NCBI RefSeq assembly: GCF_012641265.1
Contig: NZ_JABAHZ010000013.1
Span: 1-64,000 of the forward strand
Direction: 5' to 3'
Source: Chitinophaga eiseniae
GTDB lineage: Bacteria > Bacteroidota > Bacteroidia > Chitinophagales > Chitinophagaceae
Length of the DNA stretch: 64,000 bases
The notes under the pieces are model-generated. The model searched no databases, was not told the origin of the DNA, and worked only from the letters and a program-made list of their open reading frames with translations. Within the stretch, counting starts at the first letter, position 1. Each line of letters opens with the position of its first letter. Positions 17,581 to 26,964 of the stretch are shown one piece after another. A program made the translations under genes and the position numbers.

Positions 17581-20160
17581 ATGAAATATATACTGTTAAG
17601 TGCCTGGCTTTGTTTAGCTGTTTTTATGAATCTGCAGGCACAGGATCATACCGTTAACCTCATGGGCTCCGGCTGGGAGTTTTCCCGTACCGACGAAGGC
17701 GTGTGGCGCCCTGCCACTGTTCCCGGCACCGTACACACCGATCTGCTGGCCCAGCATTTAATTCCTGATCCATTTGTAGGTACCAATGAAAAGGCGGTTC
17801 AATGGGTCGATAAAAAAGACTGGGAATACCGGAAAAAGTGGAAGCTGAAGAAGCAGGAACTGAATTTTGATGTGATAGCGCTCGAATTCAAAGGTTTGGA
17901 TACCTACGCAGAAGTGTATCTCAATAACCACCTGGTTTTACAGTCATCCAATATGTTTGTGTCGCATGTGGTAAATGTGAAAGAGTGGCTGGTAGCGGGC
18001 GACAATGAACTACGCATCCTGTTTAAAAGTCCTGTTAAAACAGACATGCCTAAATTTCTGCAGGATCAGGTTATTTATCCTGCCGGCAACGATGCCAGCG
18101 ATATTCCATTAAGCGTATATGCGCGTAAAGCGCCGTATCATTATGGCTGGGATTGGGGGCCGCGGCTGGTCACTTCCGGTATCTGGCGCCCGGTGTACCT
18201 GCACAGCTGGAATAGAGCAATCATTCGTGATGTATATTGGCAGCAGTTGAAGGTAGATAGTACGCGGGCAGAAATGCAGGCGGAAGTAACCGTGGATGCT
18301 GCGGTAGCGGGAGCGTATACGCTGCAGCTGCAAAAGAAATCTGCCCGTGGTGGAGAACCCTCCCTGGCGTTGTTCCCGGTAACTTTACAGGCAGGTACCC
18401 AGGTGTTTAAGATACCTTTCGTGATAGAAAAACCAGTGCTGTGGTGGCCTGCCGGTATGGGCGATCAATACCGGTACGAGCTGGTAGCCAATCTGCTCCT
18501 TAGTAAGAAGAAGATAGATACCCGTAGCGATAAAATTGGGATCAGAACGATAGAAGTAGTGAATAAACCGGATAGCCTGGGCGAATCTTTTTATGTGAGA
18601 GTAAATGGCCGCCCGGTATTTATGAAGGGCGCCAACTATATTCCCCAGGACAATTTCCTGCCCCGCGTAACTGCTGATAAGCAGGAGCAGCTGTTTCGCG
18701 ATATGGCGGAATCGCATTTTAACATGGTGCGCGTATGGGGTGGTGGTGTTTATGAAGATGATAAGTTCTACGACCTGGCAGATCAGAAAGGTATCCTGGT
18801 ATGGCAGGATTTCATGTTTGCCTGCACCCTTTATCCTTCAGATACCGCTTTCCTGGAGAATGTGAAACAAGAGGCGGCCGATAACATCAGGCGTTTACGT
18901 AATCATGCTTCCCTGGCTTTATGGTGCGGGAATAACGAGATAGCGGTAGCTATTAAAAATTGGGGATGGCAAAGCGGTTACGCCTATACGAACAAGCAAT
19001 GGGATAGTTTGCAGCAGGGGTATGATCTGCTGTTTAAAACTATTTTACCTCAACAGGTGGCGACTTATCAGCCAGGGGTATTTTATTTCCATTCTTCTCC
19101 TATCAGCAACTGGGGTAAGCCGGAAGAATTTACCAGAGGCGACAACCACTACTGGGGTGTTTGGCATGGCATGGAGTGGTTTGAGGCCTTCAATACGCAT
19201 ATTCCCCGGTTTATGAGCGAATATGGTTTCCAGTCCTTCCCGGGTATGGAAACGATACGCACGTTTGCTACCAAAGACGATTACGATATTTTTTCCAATG
19301 TGATGCAGTCGCACCAGAAAAGCCCTGCTAAAGGGAATACTGCGATTAAAACCTATATGCTGCATTATTACCGGGAGCCGAAAGATTTTCCGGCATTCGT
19401 GTATCTAAGCCAGGTATTACAGGCAGAGGGGATGAAAGTGGCCATAGAAGCGCACCGCCGTGCCATGCCTTATTGTATGGGTACCCTTTACTGGCAGTTG
19501 AACGATTGCTGGCCTGGTCCGTCCTGGTCTGGCAGGGATTATAACGGTCGTTGGAAAGCGTTGCAATACTATGTGAAAGAGGCTTTCAAGCCCCGGTTGG
19601 TGTCTAACGTCGTAGAAAACGGGCAGCTCAATACCTGGGTGGTGACGGATGAATACCAGGGAAAAGCCGACCTGGTGATGTTGGCGATGGACTTGAACGG
19701 AAAGACGATCTGGCAAAAGGAGTTGAAGGATATCCAGTTAAACAGCAATGCCAGTGTAAAGCTGCATACCATTGATACCGCGGCTATTTTGCAGGGACGG
19801 AACCCGGCAATGGTAATATTCTATGCGCAACTGCGAATTGACAATAAGGATTTAGAACGGAATATCTTTTACTTTGCTCCGGCGAAGGAAATGAAGCTGG
19901 AGGTACCGCACCTGGAGGTGGTGACCAGCAAGCCAGTTAAAGAGAGTGGGGTGGTATATATCCGTTTGAAATCGGATAAGCTGGCGCGGAATGTTTATTT
20001 ATCGCTCGACAATGCGCCGGCAGCTACGCATTTTGAAGAAAACTATTTTGACCTGTTGCCCGGGGAAACCCGGACTATCCGGTTGCAAACAACACAATTG
20101 CCTGAAATAGTTCAGCAGGCATTGAAGATAACCACATTGGAAGCATCTTATAAACACTGA
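17581..20160 (+). CDS. Beta-mannosidase, glycoside hydrolase family 2
   Basis: This 859-residue exported enzyme should release terminal beta-mannose from glycans. A signal peptide covers residues 1 to about 20 and ends in LQAQ. Next come the GH2 sugar-binding domain (GSGWEFSRTDEGVWRPATVPG), an immunoglobulin-like domain and the TIM barrel. The acid/base glutamate is in LWCGNNEIA (about 453) and the nucleophile in MSEYGFQSFPG (about 547). LYWQLNDCWPGPSWSGRDY is typical of GH2 mannosidases. A -7 element TATTTTTG is at 17552-17559. The fucosidase gene follows after 2 bases, so the two are co-expressed. Confidence 0.93.
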   Translation: MKYILLSAWLCLAVFMNLQAQDHTVNLMGSGWEFSRTDEGVWRPATVPGTVHTDLLAQHLIPDPFVGTNEKAVQWVDKKDWEYRKKWKLKKQELNFDVIALEFKGLDTYAEVYLNNHLVLQSSNMFVSHVVNVKEWLVAGDNELRILFKSPVKTDMPKFLQDQVIYPAGNDASDIPLSVYARKAPYHYGWDWGPRLVTSGIWRPVYLHSWNRAIIRDVYWQQLKVDSTRAEMQAEVTVDAAVAGAYTLQLQKKSARGGEPSLALFPVTLQAGTQVFKIPFVIEKPVLWWPAGMGDQYRYELVANLLLSKKKIDTRSDKIGIRTIEVVNKPDSLGESFYVRVNGRPVFMKGANYIPQDNFLPRVTADKQEQLFRDMAESHFNMVRVWGGGVYEDDKFYDLADQKGILVWQDFMFACTLYPSDTAFLENVKQEAADNIRRLRNHASLALWCGNNEIAVAIKNWGWQSGYAYTNKQWDSLQQGYDLLFKTILPQQVATYQPGVFYFHSSPISNWGKPEEFTRGDNHYWGVWHGMEWFEAFNTHIPRFMSEYGFQSFPGMETIRTFATKDDYDIFSNVMQSHQKSPAKGNTAIKTYMLHYYREPKDFPAFVYLSQVLQAEGMKVAIEAHRRAMPYCMGTLYWQLNDCWPGPSWSGRDYNGRWKALQYYVKEAFKPRLVSNVVENGQLNTWVVTDEYQGKADLVMLAMDLNGKTIWQKELKDIQLNSNASVKLHTIDTAAILQGRNPAMVIFYAQLRIDNKDLERNIFYFAPAKEMKLEVPHLEVVTSKPVKESGVVYIRLKSDKLARNVYLSLDNAPAATHFEENYFDLLPGETRTIRLQTTQLPEIVQQALKITTLEASYKH

Positions 20161-20162
20161 AA

Positions 20163-21602
20163 ATGAAAAAATTCTGGATTGCATTAGGTTGCGTATTAAT
20201 GGGAATGGCGAGCGCCCAGGCCCAAAGCGAAGAACATCCATATGTACCTGAAACCGATCAGGCAGTTGTGAAAAAACTGGATGAATGGCAGGATTGGAAG
20301 TTTGGTATGATTATGCACTGGGGACCTTATTCACAGTGGGGCGTAGTGGAATCCTGGAGCATTTGCCCGGAAGATGAAGGCTGGACGCAGCGTAAACCTG
20401 CCGGTATCCCGTATTACGATTACCTGAAAAAGTATGAGGCTTTAGGGAAAACCTTTAACCCGGTACATTTTAATCCCGAAAAATGGGCAAAGGCAGCCAA
20501 AGATGCCGGTATGAAATACCTGGTATTTACTACCAAGCACCATGATGGTTTCTGTATGTTTGATACCAAACAAACAGACTATAAGATTACCGCCGCCGAT
20601 GGTGCTTTCAGCAAGAATCCGCGGGCTAACCTCGCCAAGGAGATATTCCAGGCGTTCCGGGAAGAAGGAATTCATGCCGGCGCTTATTTCTCTAAGCCCG
20701 ACTGGCATACAGAATATTACTGGTGGCCTTATTTCCCGCCCCGCGACAGGAACGTGAACTATGATATTAAGAAGTATCCTGAAAGATGGAACCAGTTTAA
20801 GCAATATACCTACAACCAGATAGAAGAGCTGATGACAGGTTACGGTAAGCTGGAAATTCTCTGGTTGGACGGAGGTTGGGTACGTCCACGTAAAACACAG
20901 ACCAAAGAATCGCTTTCCTGGAGTCAGACCGCTCCACAGGACCAGGATATAGACATGGGTAAAATTACCACCATGGCCCGTAGTCACCAACCGGGGCTGA
21001 TCGTAGTGGATCGTAGCGTACATGGTCCGTACGAAAACTACCGCACGCCTGAGCAGGAAATTCCTAACAAGCCGCTCAGCTATCCCTGGGAAACTTGTAT
21101 GACCATGGGTAGCTCCTGGTCTTACGTACCGGACGATAAGTATAAAACAGTGAATGTGCTCATCCACAACCTGGTCGATATTGTGGCTAAAGGAGGCAAC
21201 TATCTGCTGAATGTGGCTCCTGGCCCTGATGGCGAATTACATGACGCGGCTTACGCTACCATGAAGGGTATTGGGGAATGGATGCATGTTAATGGCGACG
21301 CTATTTACGGTACCCGCGCCGTAGCGCCTTATAAAGATGGCAAAGTATGCTTTACCCGCAAAAAAGACGGTGCGGTATACGCTATCTACCTGCTGGATGA
21401 AAATGAGCAGGTACCGGCTACTATCAGTTTTAAAGGACTCACGCCTGCCAAAGGCGCCCGCTTACAGCTGTTGGGAGCCAGTAATAAGCTGGTGTGGAAA
21501 ACTACTGCCGATGGCGTAACCATTCAGGTGCCTGAAACTATTCGCCAGAAAGGATTTAAACATGCTATAGCGATTAAAATATCAGCTGTGGAAAAAGTGT
21601 GA
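20163..21602 (+). CDS. Alpha-L-fucosidase, glycoside hydrolase family 29
   Basis: This 479-residue enzyme has a signal peptide (residues 1-20, ending ASAQA). The catalytic barrel shows MIMHWGPYSQWG, VFTTKHHDGFCMFDT and the nucleophile D236 in EILWLDGGW. A C-terminal beta-sandwich completes it. It should cleave terminal alpha-L-fucose in the periplasm or at the cell surface. It is coupled to the mannosidase, which suggests a fucosylated, mannose-containing glycan such as a plant or animal N-glycan. No SusC/SusD pair is in the window. Confidence 0.93.
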   Translation: MKKFWIALGCVLMGMASAQAQSEEHPYVPETDQAVVKKLDEWQDWKFGMIMHWGPYSQWGVVESWSICPEDEGWTQRKPAGIPYYDYLKKYEALGKTFNPVHFNPEKWAKAAKDAGMKYLVFTTKHHDGFCMFDTKQTDYKITAADGAFSKNPRANLAKEIFQAFREEGIHAGAYFSKPDWHTEYYWWPYFPPRDRNVNYDIKKYPERWNQFKQYTYNQIEELMTGYGKLEILWLDGGWVRPRKTQTKESLSWSQTAPQDQDIDMGKITTMARSHQPGLIVVDRSVHGPYENYRTPEQEIPNKPLSYPWETCMTMGSSWSYVPDDKYKTVNVLIHNLVDIVAKGGNYLLNVAPGPDGELHDAAYATMKGIGEWMHVNGDAIYGTRAVAPYKDGKVCFTRKKDGAVYAIYLLDENEQVPATISFKGLTPAKGARLQLLGASNKLVWKTTADGVTIQVPETIRQKGFKHAIAIKISAVEKV

Positions 21603-21640
21603 TTTATGTGTTAGTTCATGTGGATTAATGTTGATAAAGA

Positions 21641-21680
21641 AAAAAAGAGAGGACTGCTTACCCGCAGTCCTCTCTTTTTT
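21641..21680 (+). terminator. Terminator of the mannosidase-fucosidase operon
   Basis: A-rich 21641-21657 ending GAGAGGACTGC pairs with GCAGTCCTCTC (21664-21674) across a 6-base loop. Six T follow. The A run on the left would also allow termination in the other direction. Confidence 0.92.
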
Positions 21681-21716
21681 GTTTTATAACCGATAATATC
21701 CACAAATGGTAGCTAT

Positions 21717-22457
21717 ATGAACAGAAACCCAAGAGTGCTGCTTGTTGAAGATGATAAGGCCTTCGGTAGTATAGTAAAACAACATCTTGAGCAGGCCGGC
21801 TACAACGTAGAACATTGTTACGACGGTATTGATGCCTGGAATCTATATCTCAGAAACCGATACGATATTTGCCTGATAGACATTGTCATTCCGAAAATGA
21901 ATGGATTTGAGCTGGCCAGGCATATCCGCAAAAGCACCCTGCTAACGCCTATTTTTTTCCTTTCTTCCGAAAGAACCGGGGATGAAGACCGGATCAACGG
22001 ATTCCAGTTAGGAGGCGACGGTTACCTGATCAAACCATTTAGTTTCGAGGAATTACTGAGAAGGATAAGGGTGATCCTGAAATGGACCCGGCCCAATAGA
22101 ACGGAGCTGTTGATCGGGCATAACCTGGGCACCTACACGTATCACTACAGGAAGCTGAAGATATATGAGACGGAAAGCAAGCTGGTAAAGAGCAAGTTAT
22201 CCCCGATTGAAGCCAAAATGCTGCGTTATTTCCTGAGCCGTCCCAATATTATCGTACAAAAAGACGAAGTGCTACTGCGGGTATGGGGAAAAGAAGATTT
22301 TTATGCCAGCCGGAGCATGGACGTGTTTATTGGCCGGATCCGGAAGCAGCTGAAGCTGGAACCCCGAGTAGAGCTGGAAACGGTGTACAATGTAGGGCTG
22401 AGGCTGAATGTGCCCGAAGCATTACTGCCTGTTAAGATATGTGTACCACTCACCTAG
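21717..22457 (+). CDS. OmpR/PhoB-type response regulator
   Basis: This 246-residue two-component regulator has a receiver domain with acidic residues E11, D12 and D13, phospho-acceptor D55 (ICLIDIVIP) and K106 (LIKPF). A winged-helix DNA-binding domain occupies about 140-235 (SPIEAKMLRYFLSRPN and SRSMDVFIGRIRKQL). No kinase gene is adjacent; the sensor kinase at 5151-6527 is the only one in the window, and no link can be shown. It is separated from the fucosidase gene by a strong terminator, so it has its own promoter. Confidence 0.92.
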   Translation: MNRNPRVLLVEDDKAFGSIVKQHLEQAGYNVEHCYDGIDAWNLYLRNRYDICLIDIVIPKMNGFELARHIRKSTLLTPIFFLSSERTGDEDRINGFQLGGDGYLIKPFSFEELLRRIRVILKWTRPNRTELLIGHNLGTYTYHYRKLKIYETESKLVKSKLSPIEAKMLRYFLSRPNIIVQKDEVLLRVWGKEDFYASRSMDVFIGRIRKQLKLEPRVELETVYNVGLRLNVPEALLPVKICVPLT

Positions 22458-22485
22458 CGCACAAATAACAACCATAAATGAAGCG

Positions 22486-22537
22486 AATTCCCGTTCCTTT
22501 CCCGGTGACTGTACCAGGGAAAGGACGGGAATTTTTT
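22486..22537 (+). terminator. Terminator of the response regulator gene
   Basis: AATTCCCGTTCCTTTCCC (22486-22503) pairs with GGGAAAGGACGGGAATT (22517-22533), with one bulged T. A T run reaching 22537 overlaps the stem end. The TTG at 22536, in frame with the next gene, falls in this tail and is not a start. Confidence 0.9.
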
Positions 22538-22601
22538 GCCAGCCCCTGCTTTTTCCATCCTGCTTTTCTTTCAGATTATATTAAATCGTAACTTTATTCT
22601 A

Positions 22602-24848
22602 ATGGAAACAGTGGCAGTTCAAAAATATAATTTAGACGAAGAGCAGGAAAAGAAAGAAATCGTTCGGCATTACCGTGCTTTATTGAGGGCATTAAAACCC
22701 CGGTTAAAAAAAGGCGACAGGGAGCTGGTACGTACTGCTTTTGAAATGGCAGCCGATGCACACAAGGAAATGCGCCGTAAGTCCGGGGAACCGTATATCC
22801 TGCATCCGCTGGCAGTGGCGCAGATATGCGTGGAAGAAATAGGGCTGGGGGTACGTTCTGCTATCTGTGCATTACTGCATGATACAGTGGAAGATACAGA
22901 AGTGACCCTCGAAGATGTGTCCCGTGAATTTGGTAATGAAATCGCTCATATTGTAGACGGGTTAACCAAAATATCTACCGTCATAGATTCCAGCACCAGT
23001 ACCGCACAGGCTGAAAACTTCAAGAAGATATTGCTTACCCTGGCTGATGATCCCCGGGTAATACTGATCAAGCTGGCAGACCGGCTGCATAACATGCGTA
23101 CGCTCGACAGCATGAGCCGTGAAAAACAGCTGAAAATAGCTTCCGAAACGGTATTTATATATGCCCCCCTGGCACATCGCCTAGGGCTTTATAATATTAA
23201 ATCCGAGATGGAAGACCTGGCGATGAAATACACCGAGCAGCAAACCTACCGGGAAATCGCCAAACGTCTCAAGGAAACAAAACGGGAGCGTACCCGCTAT
23301 ATCAATGAGTTTATTAAACCTATCAAAGAGGTATTGCAGGAGGAAGGCTTTGAATTCGAGATCTATGGCCGGCCCAAGTCAATCCATTCTATCCATAATA
23401 AAATCAAAACCAAGGGCGTAGCCTTTGAGGAAGTATATGATCTTTTCGCCATCCGTATTATCCTGGATTCCCCACTGGAAAAGGAAAAAGCGGACTGCTG
23501 GAAAGTATATTCCATTATTACCGACTTTTACCACCCCAGCCCGGAAAGAACGAGAGACTGGCTCAGTAACCCCAAATCCAATGGGTATGAAGCTTTGCAC
23601 GTAACGGTAATGGGGCCCAACGGTAAATGGGTAGAAGTACAGATCCGCTCCAAACGCATGAACGACTATGCCGAAAAAGGCGTGGCCGCACACTGGCGCT
23701 ATAAAGAGGGCAGCGGTGCTTCCGCGCAACAGGAATCCAAATTTGACCAGTGGTTTACCCAGATCCGGGAAATACTGAACAATCCCGATTCCAATACGCT
23801 CGACTTCCTCGCCGATTTTAAGAGCAACCTGTTCACCGAGGAAATTTATGTATACACGCCTAAGGGCGACCTGAAGATATTGCCGGTGAACTCTACCGCA
23901 CTGGATTTTGCCTACTCTATCCATAGTGCCGTGGGGAATAAGTGTATCGGCGCCAAGGTGAATTACAAGCTGGTGCCCCTGAGCCATAAGTTGCGCAGTG
24001 GGGACCAGGTAGAGATTATTACCTCCAATAAACAGAAGCCTTCGGAAGACTGGCTCAACTTTGTGCTCACAGCCAAAGCCAAGTCAAAGATCAAAGATGC
24101 CCTGAAGGAAGAAAAGCGGAAAGTGGCGATGGATGGGAAAGCGGCGCTGGAGCGTAAGCTATCCCACATGAATATCTCCATCAATCAACATAATATCAGT
24201 GAGCTGGTTCAGTTCTATAAACAACCATCTCCACTCGATTTATACTACCAGGTAGCGGTTAAGAATATCGACCTGAAAGAGCTCAAACAGTTTGCTGTAC
24301 TGGGCGATAAGCTGGAACCCCCAAAACCGGTGAAGGCGCCGGAACATGTACCGGAAGAGCAGGTGAAGCACCAGCTGCCTTCCAAGAAGGATGCAGAGCT
24401 GATTATTTTCGGTGAAAGTTCAGATAAGATTGCCTATAAGCTGGCCAATTGCTGCCGGCCTATCCCGGGCGATGACGTATTTGGCTTTATTACGGCCAGC
24501 GAAGGCCTCAAAATTCACCGTACCAACTGCCCCAATGCAGCCCAGCTTCTGGCTAACTATGGCCACCGGGTCGTGAAAACCAAGTGGGTGAAGAACCGGG
24601 AAATCTCTTTCCTCACCGGCTTGCGTATTATCGGTATGGACGATGTGGGGGTTATCCACAAAATCACCAACATCATTTCCGGAGAATTGAAGATAAATAT
24701 CTCCGCCCTCAGTATTGAGTCAAAAGAAGGCCTGTTTGAAGGATTGATCAAAGTGTATGTACATGATAAGGAGGAGCTGGATGAACTGGTAGATCGGCTT
24801 AAAAAGCTGGATGGCATACAATCTATCCAACGGCTCGAGGAATCGTGA
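22602..24848 (+). CDS. Bifunctional (p)ppGpp synthetase/hydrolase, RelA/SpoT family
   Basis: This 748-residue enzyme makes and degrades the stringent-response alarmone. The HD hydrolase domain is intact (YILHPLAVA and LLHDTVEDT, about 60-100), unlike in E. coli RelA. The synthetase domain shows YGRPKSIHSIHNK, DLFAIRII and SNGYEALHVTV. A TGS domain (EIYVYTPKGDLKILP), a conserved-cysteine region (ANCCRPIPGDD) and a C-terminal ACT domain (GVIHKITNIIS) follow. The ATG at 22602 is chosen; longer readings enter the upstream terminator. purA follows after 190 bases with its own promoter. Confidence 0.96.
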   Translation: METVAVQKYNLDEEQEKKEIVRHYRALLRALKPRLKKGDRELVRTAFEMAADAHKEMRRKSGEPYILHPLAVAQICVEEIGLGVRSAICALLHDTVEDTEVTLEDVSREFGNEIAHIVDGLTKISTVIDSSTSTAQAENFKKILLTLADDPRVILIKLADRLHNMRTLDSMSREKQLKIASETVFIYAPLAHRLGLYNIKSEMEDLAMKYTEQQTYREIAKRLKETKRERTRYINEFIKPIKEVLQEEGFEFEIYGRPKSIHSIHNKIKTKGVAFEEVYDLFAIRIILDSPLEKEKADCWKVYSIITDFYHPSPERTRDWLSNPKSNGYEALHVTVMGPNGKWVEVQIRSKRMNDYAEKGVAAHWRYKEGSGASAQQESKFDQWFTQIREILNNPDSNTLDFLADFKSNLFTEEIYVYTPKGDLKILPVNSTALDFAYSIHSAVGNKCIGAKVNYKLVPLSHKLRSGDQVEIITSNKQKPSEDWLNFVLTAKAKSKIKDALKEEKRKVAMDGKAALERKLSHMNISINQHNISELVQFYKQPSPLDLYYQVAVKNIDLKELKQFAVLGDKLEPPKPVKAPEHVPEEQVKHQLPSKKDAELIIFGESSDKIAYKLANCCRPIPGDDVFGFITASEGLKIHRTNCPNAAQLLANYGHRVVKTKWVKNREISFLTGLRIIGMDDVGVIHKITNIISGELKINISALSIESKEGLFEGLIKVYVHDKEELDELVDRLKKLDGIQSIQRLEES

Positions 24849-24962
24849 TATAGCCATTGTCATTTTAAGGAAAACTGTCGGTAAAGGTGGCGTATATTTA
24901 CGCGATGTGAGGGCTATGGGGTTTACTGACTGCGGATAAGGGAAGGCTAAAAGCTTTCAAAA

Positions 24963-24993
24963 TTTGTATTTCTTAATATTCGCCTTAATTTTG
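24963..24993 (+). promoter_or_regulatory. Bacteroidota-type promoter of purA
   Basis: TTTG (24963-24966) and TAATTTTG (24986-24993) have exactly 19 bases between them, a full consensus match. The purA start is 46 bases further. The rest of the gap 24849-24962 has no gene. Confidence 0.82.
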
Positions 24994-25038
24994 CGACTTC
25001 TTTTAAAGCAACAACCTCCGATAATTAATTAAATCATT

Positions 25039-26310
25039 ATGGTAGACGTTTTGTTAGGCCTGCAATGGGGCGACGAAGGCAAGGGTAAAATTGTGGACTA
25101 TTTTGCCGGCAGGTACGACGTGATTGCCCGTTTTCAGGGTGGCCCGAACGCTGGTCACACGTTATATGTAAACGGACAGAAAGTAGTATTACGCACCATT
25201 CCATCCGGTGTATTCCATGATAAGACCGTGAATCTTATCGGTAACGGGGTGGTACTGGATCCCGTAGCTTTCAAAAAGGAAAGCGAAGATATCGCGGCAC
25301 TGGGCGTGGATCTGACAAAAAATCTGTTTATAGCAGAAAAAACCCATATCATCGTTCCTACGCATCGTGCGCTGGACAAAGCATCTGAAATTGCAAAAGG
25401 CAACGATAAAATCGGTTCTACCCTGAAAGGGATCGGCCCTGCCTATATGGATAAAACCGGCAGAAACGGTTTACGTGTAGGAGATGTGTTGTCGCCTAAT
25501 TTTAAAAGCCTGTATGAGAGCCTGAAGCAGAAGCACCTGCAGCTCTTGTCTCATTACGATATTACAGATCTTACTGAAGATATTGCCGCCTGGGAAGCCG
25601 AATTCTTTGAAGCGATTCCTTTCCTGAAAAAGATGAACGTGGTAAGTGGCGAATATTTCCTGAATGAACAGCTGAAAGCCGGTAAAAAAGTATTGGCCGA
25701 AGGAGCCCAGGGAAGTATGCTGGACGTTGATTTTGGTACCTATCCGTTTGTTACTTCTTCCAACACCATTTCTGCCGGCGTATGTACCGGTTTGGGTATT
25801 GCTCCCCGCTGGATTAAAGATGTAATTGGCGTTACCAAAGCGTACTGCACCCGCGTGGGTAGCGGACCTTTCCCTACTGAGCTGGACAATGAAGTGGGTG
25901 AGCACCTGCGCAGTGCCGGTCATGAATTTGGCGCCGTTACAGGCCGTTCCCGCCGCTGTGGCTGGATTGACCTGGTTGCACTGAACTATACCTGCATGCT
26001 GAGTGGCGTAACTCAACTGGTAATGACCAAAAGCGACGTACTGGACGAATTTGATGAAGTACTGGCCTGTACAGCTTATCAGATCGACGGTCAGCAAACA
26101 AAACAATTGCCTTTCCAGTTAAACGGTCTGGACATTAAACCGGTGTGGGAAACTTATAAAGGCTGGAGTGACAAGACGTCTACTTGTCAGCAATTCAACG
26201 AGTTACCAACCGAGATGAAAGCGTTTGTTTCATCCGTGGAGAATTACCTGGGCGTTCCCGTGAAATACGTTTCCAACGGACCTGGGCGCGATCAGATCCT
26301 TGAAAAGTAG
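25039..26310 (+). CDS. purA: Adenylosuccinate synthetase
   Basis: This 423-residue enzyme converts IMP, aspartate and GTP to adenylosuccinate in AMP synthesis. The N-terminal loop GLQWGDEGKGKIVD carries the catalytic Asp and His neighbourhood with GPNAGHTL. GSTLKGIGPAYMDKTGRNGLR, GAQGSMLDVDFGTYPFVTSS and GAVTGRSRRCGWID are also present. The length is normal. It has its own promoter, and an acidic protein gene follows after 93 bases. Confidence 0.98.
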   Translation: MVDVLLGLQWGDEGKGKIVDYFAGRYDVIARFQGGPNAGHTLYVNGQKVVLRTIPSGVFHDKTVNLIGNGVVLDPVAFKKESEDIAALGVDLTKNLFIAEKTHIIVPTHRALDKASEIAKGNDKIGSTLKGIGPAYMDKTGRNGLRVGDVLSPNFKSLYESLKQKHLQLLSHYDITDLTEDIAAWEAEFFEAIPFLKKMNVVSGEYFLNEQLKAGKKVLAEGAQGSMLDVDFGTYPFVTSSNTISAGVCTGLGIAPRWIKDVIGVTKAYCTRVGSGPFPTELDNEVGEHLRSAGHEFGAVTGRSRRCGWIDLVALNYTCMLSGVTQLVMTKSDVLDEFDEVLACTAYQIDGQQTKQLPFQLNGLDIKPVWETYKGWSDKTSTCQQFNELPTEMKAFVSSVENYLGVPVKYVSNGPGRDQILEK

Positions 26311-26403
26311 AAGGAAAAAAGTAAGGAAAAAAAACGGCAAAAAAAATTTGGCGAATAAAAAAAACTATTAAAACTTTACGGCAAAGAAATAAGGCAACCT
26401 ATT

Positions 26404-26850
26404 ATGAAATCAAAATCTGATAAAGAGAAAGAGACCAAAAAAACTACTTCTCCTAAGACTGAAAAAGACGCTCCCAAAGCTGCGGCCAAGCCTAAGAAAG
26501 AGGTGGATGAAGATGAAGAGGAGGAAGATGATGAAGATGTAAAACCTTCAAAATCTGCCGCTAAGAAATCAGATAAGTCCGCATCAAAATCCAAACGTAA
26601 AGATGACGATGAGGAGGATGATGATGACGATGAGGTGGATGACATGGACGATGCTTGGGAAAAAGGAGAAGATGATGATTATGATCCCGATTTTGAAGAA
26701 TTTGACATGCCTAAGTCAAAAGGTAAACGCGGTCGTCCTGCCGGCGGCGGTAAGAAAACCGATGACGATGATGACCTGGGCATAGACGATGAATTCAAGG
26801 ATATGGATCTGTTTAACGATCGTTTTGACGATGAGGATGATGATTTTTAA
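26404..26850 (+). CDS. Highly charged Lys/Asp-rich low-complexity protein
   Basis: The product is 148 residues, almost all charged or small. A lysine-rich N-terminal part (about 1-35) gives way to alternating acidic blocks and lysine-rich blocks, ending in FDDEDDDF. It contains one short basic patch (KGKRGRPAGGGKK, about 102-114) that resembles an AT-hook core, GRP flanked by basic residues. No fold or signal peptide is visible, so it is probably disordered and cytoplasmic. A role in binding nucleic acid or basic proteins is possible but unproven. The ATG at 26404 is the only plausible start. A terminator-like hairpin follows 64 bases after the stop. Confidence 0.75.
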   Translation: MKSKSDKEKETKKTTSPKTEKDAPKAAAKPKKEVDEDEEEEDDEDVKPSKSAAKKSDKSASKSKRKDDDEEDDDDDEVDDMDDAWEKGEDDDYDPDFEEFDMPKSKGKRGRPAGGGKKTDDDDDLGIDDEFKDMDLFNDRFDDEDDDF

Positions 26851-26914
26851 GCTTTAAAACACGATTGTTATCAGGATATTCCACACCTTCCCGGTTGATA
26901 ATCAGAAAATATTT

Positions 26915-26964
26915 AAGCAACAAATGTTGAATTGGGGAAACCAGTTCAACATTTGTTGTTTTTT
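26915..26964 (+). promoter_or_regulatory. Terminator-like hairpin that contains the pabB start codon
   Basis: CAACAAATGTTGAA (26918-26931) and TTCAACATTTGTTG (26945-26958) form a perfect 14-base-pair stem, extendable by 3 pairs, with a 13-base loop. A run of six T (26959-26964) follows. The pabB start codon (26924-26926) is in the left arm, and the right arm is coding. It could end the upstream transcript, hide the start codon, or both. Confidence 0.7.

Noticed and set aside
26376..26645. Ser-rich frame on the minus strand opposite the acidic protein gene
   Set aside because: Poly-Ser arises from reading Asp/Glu codon runs backwards.
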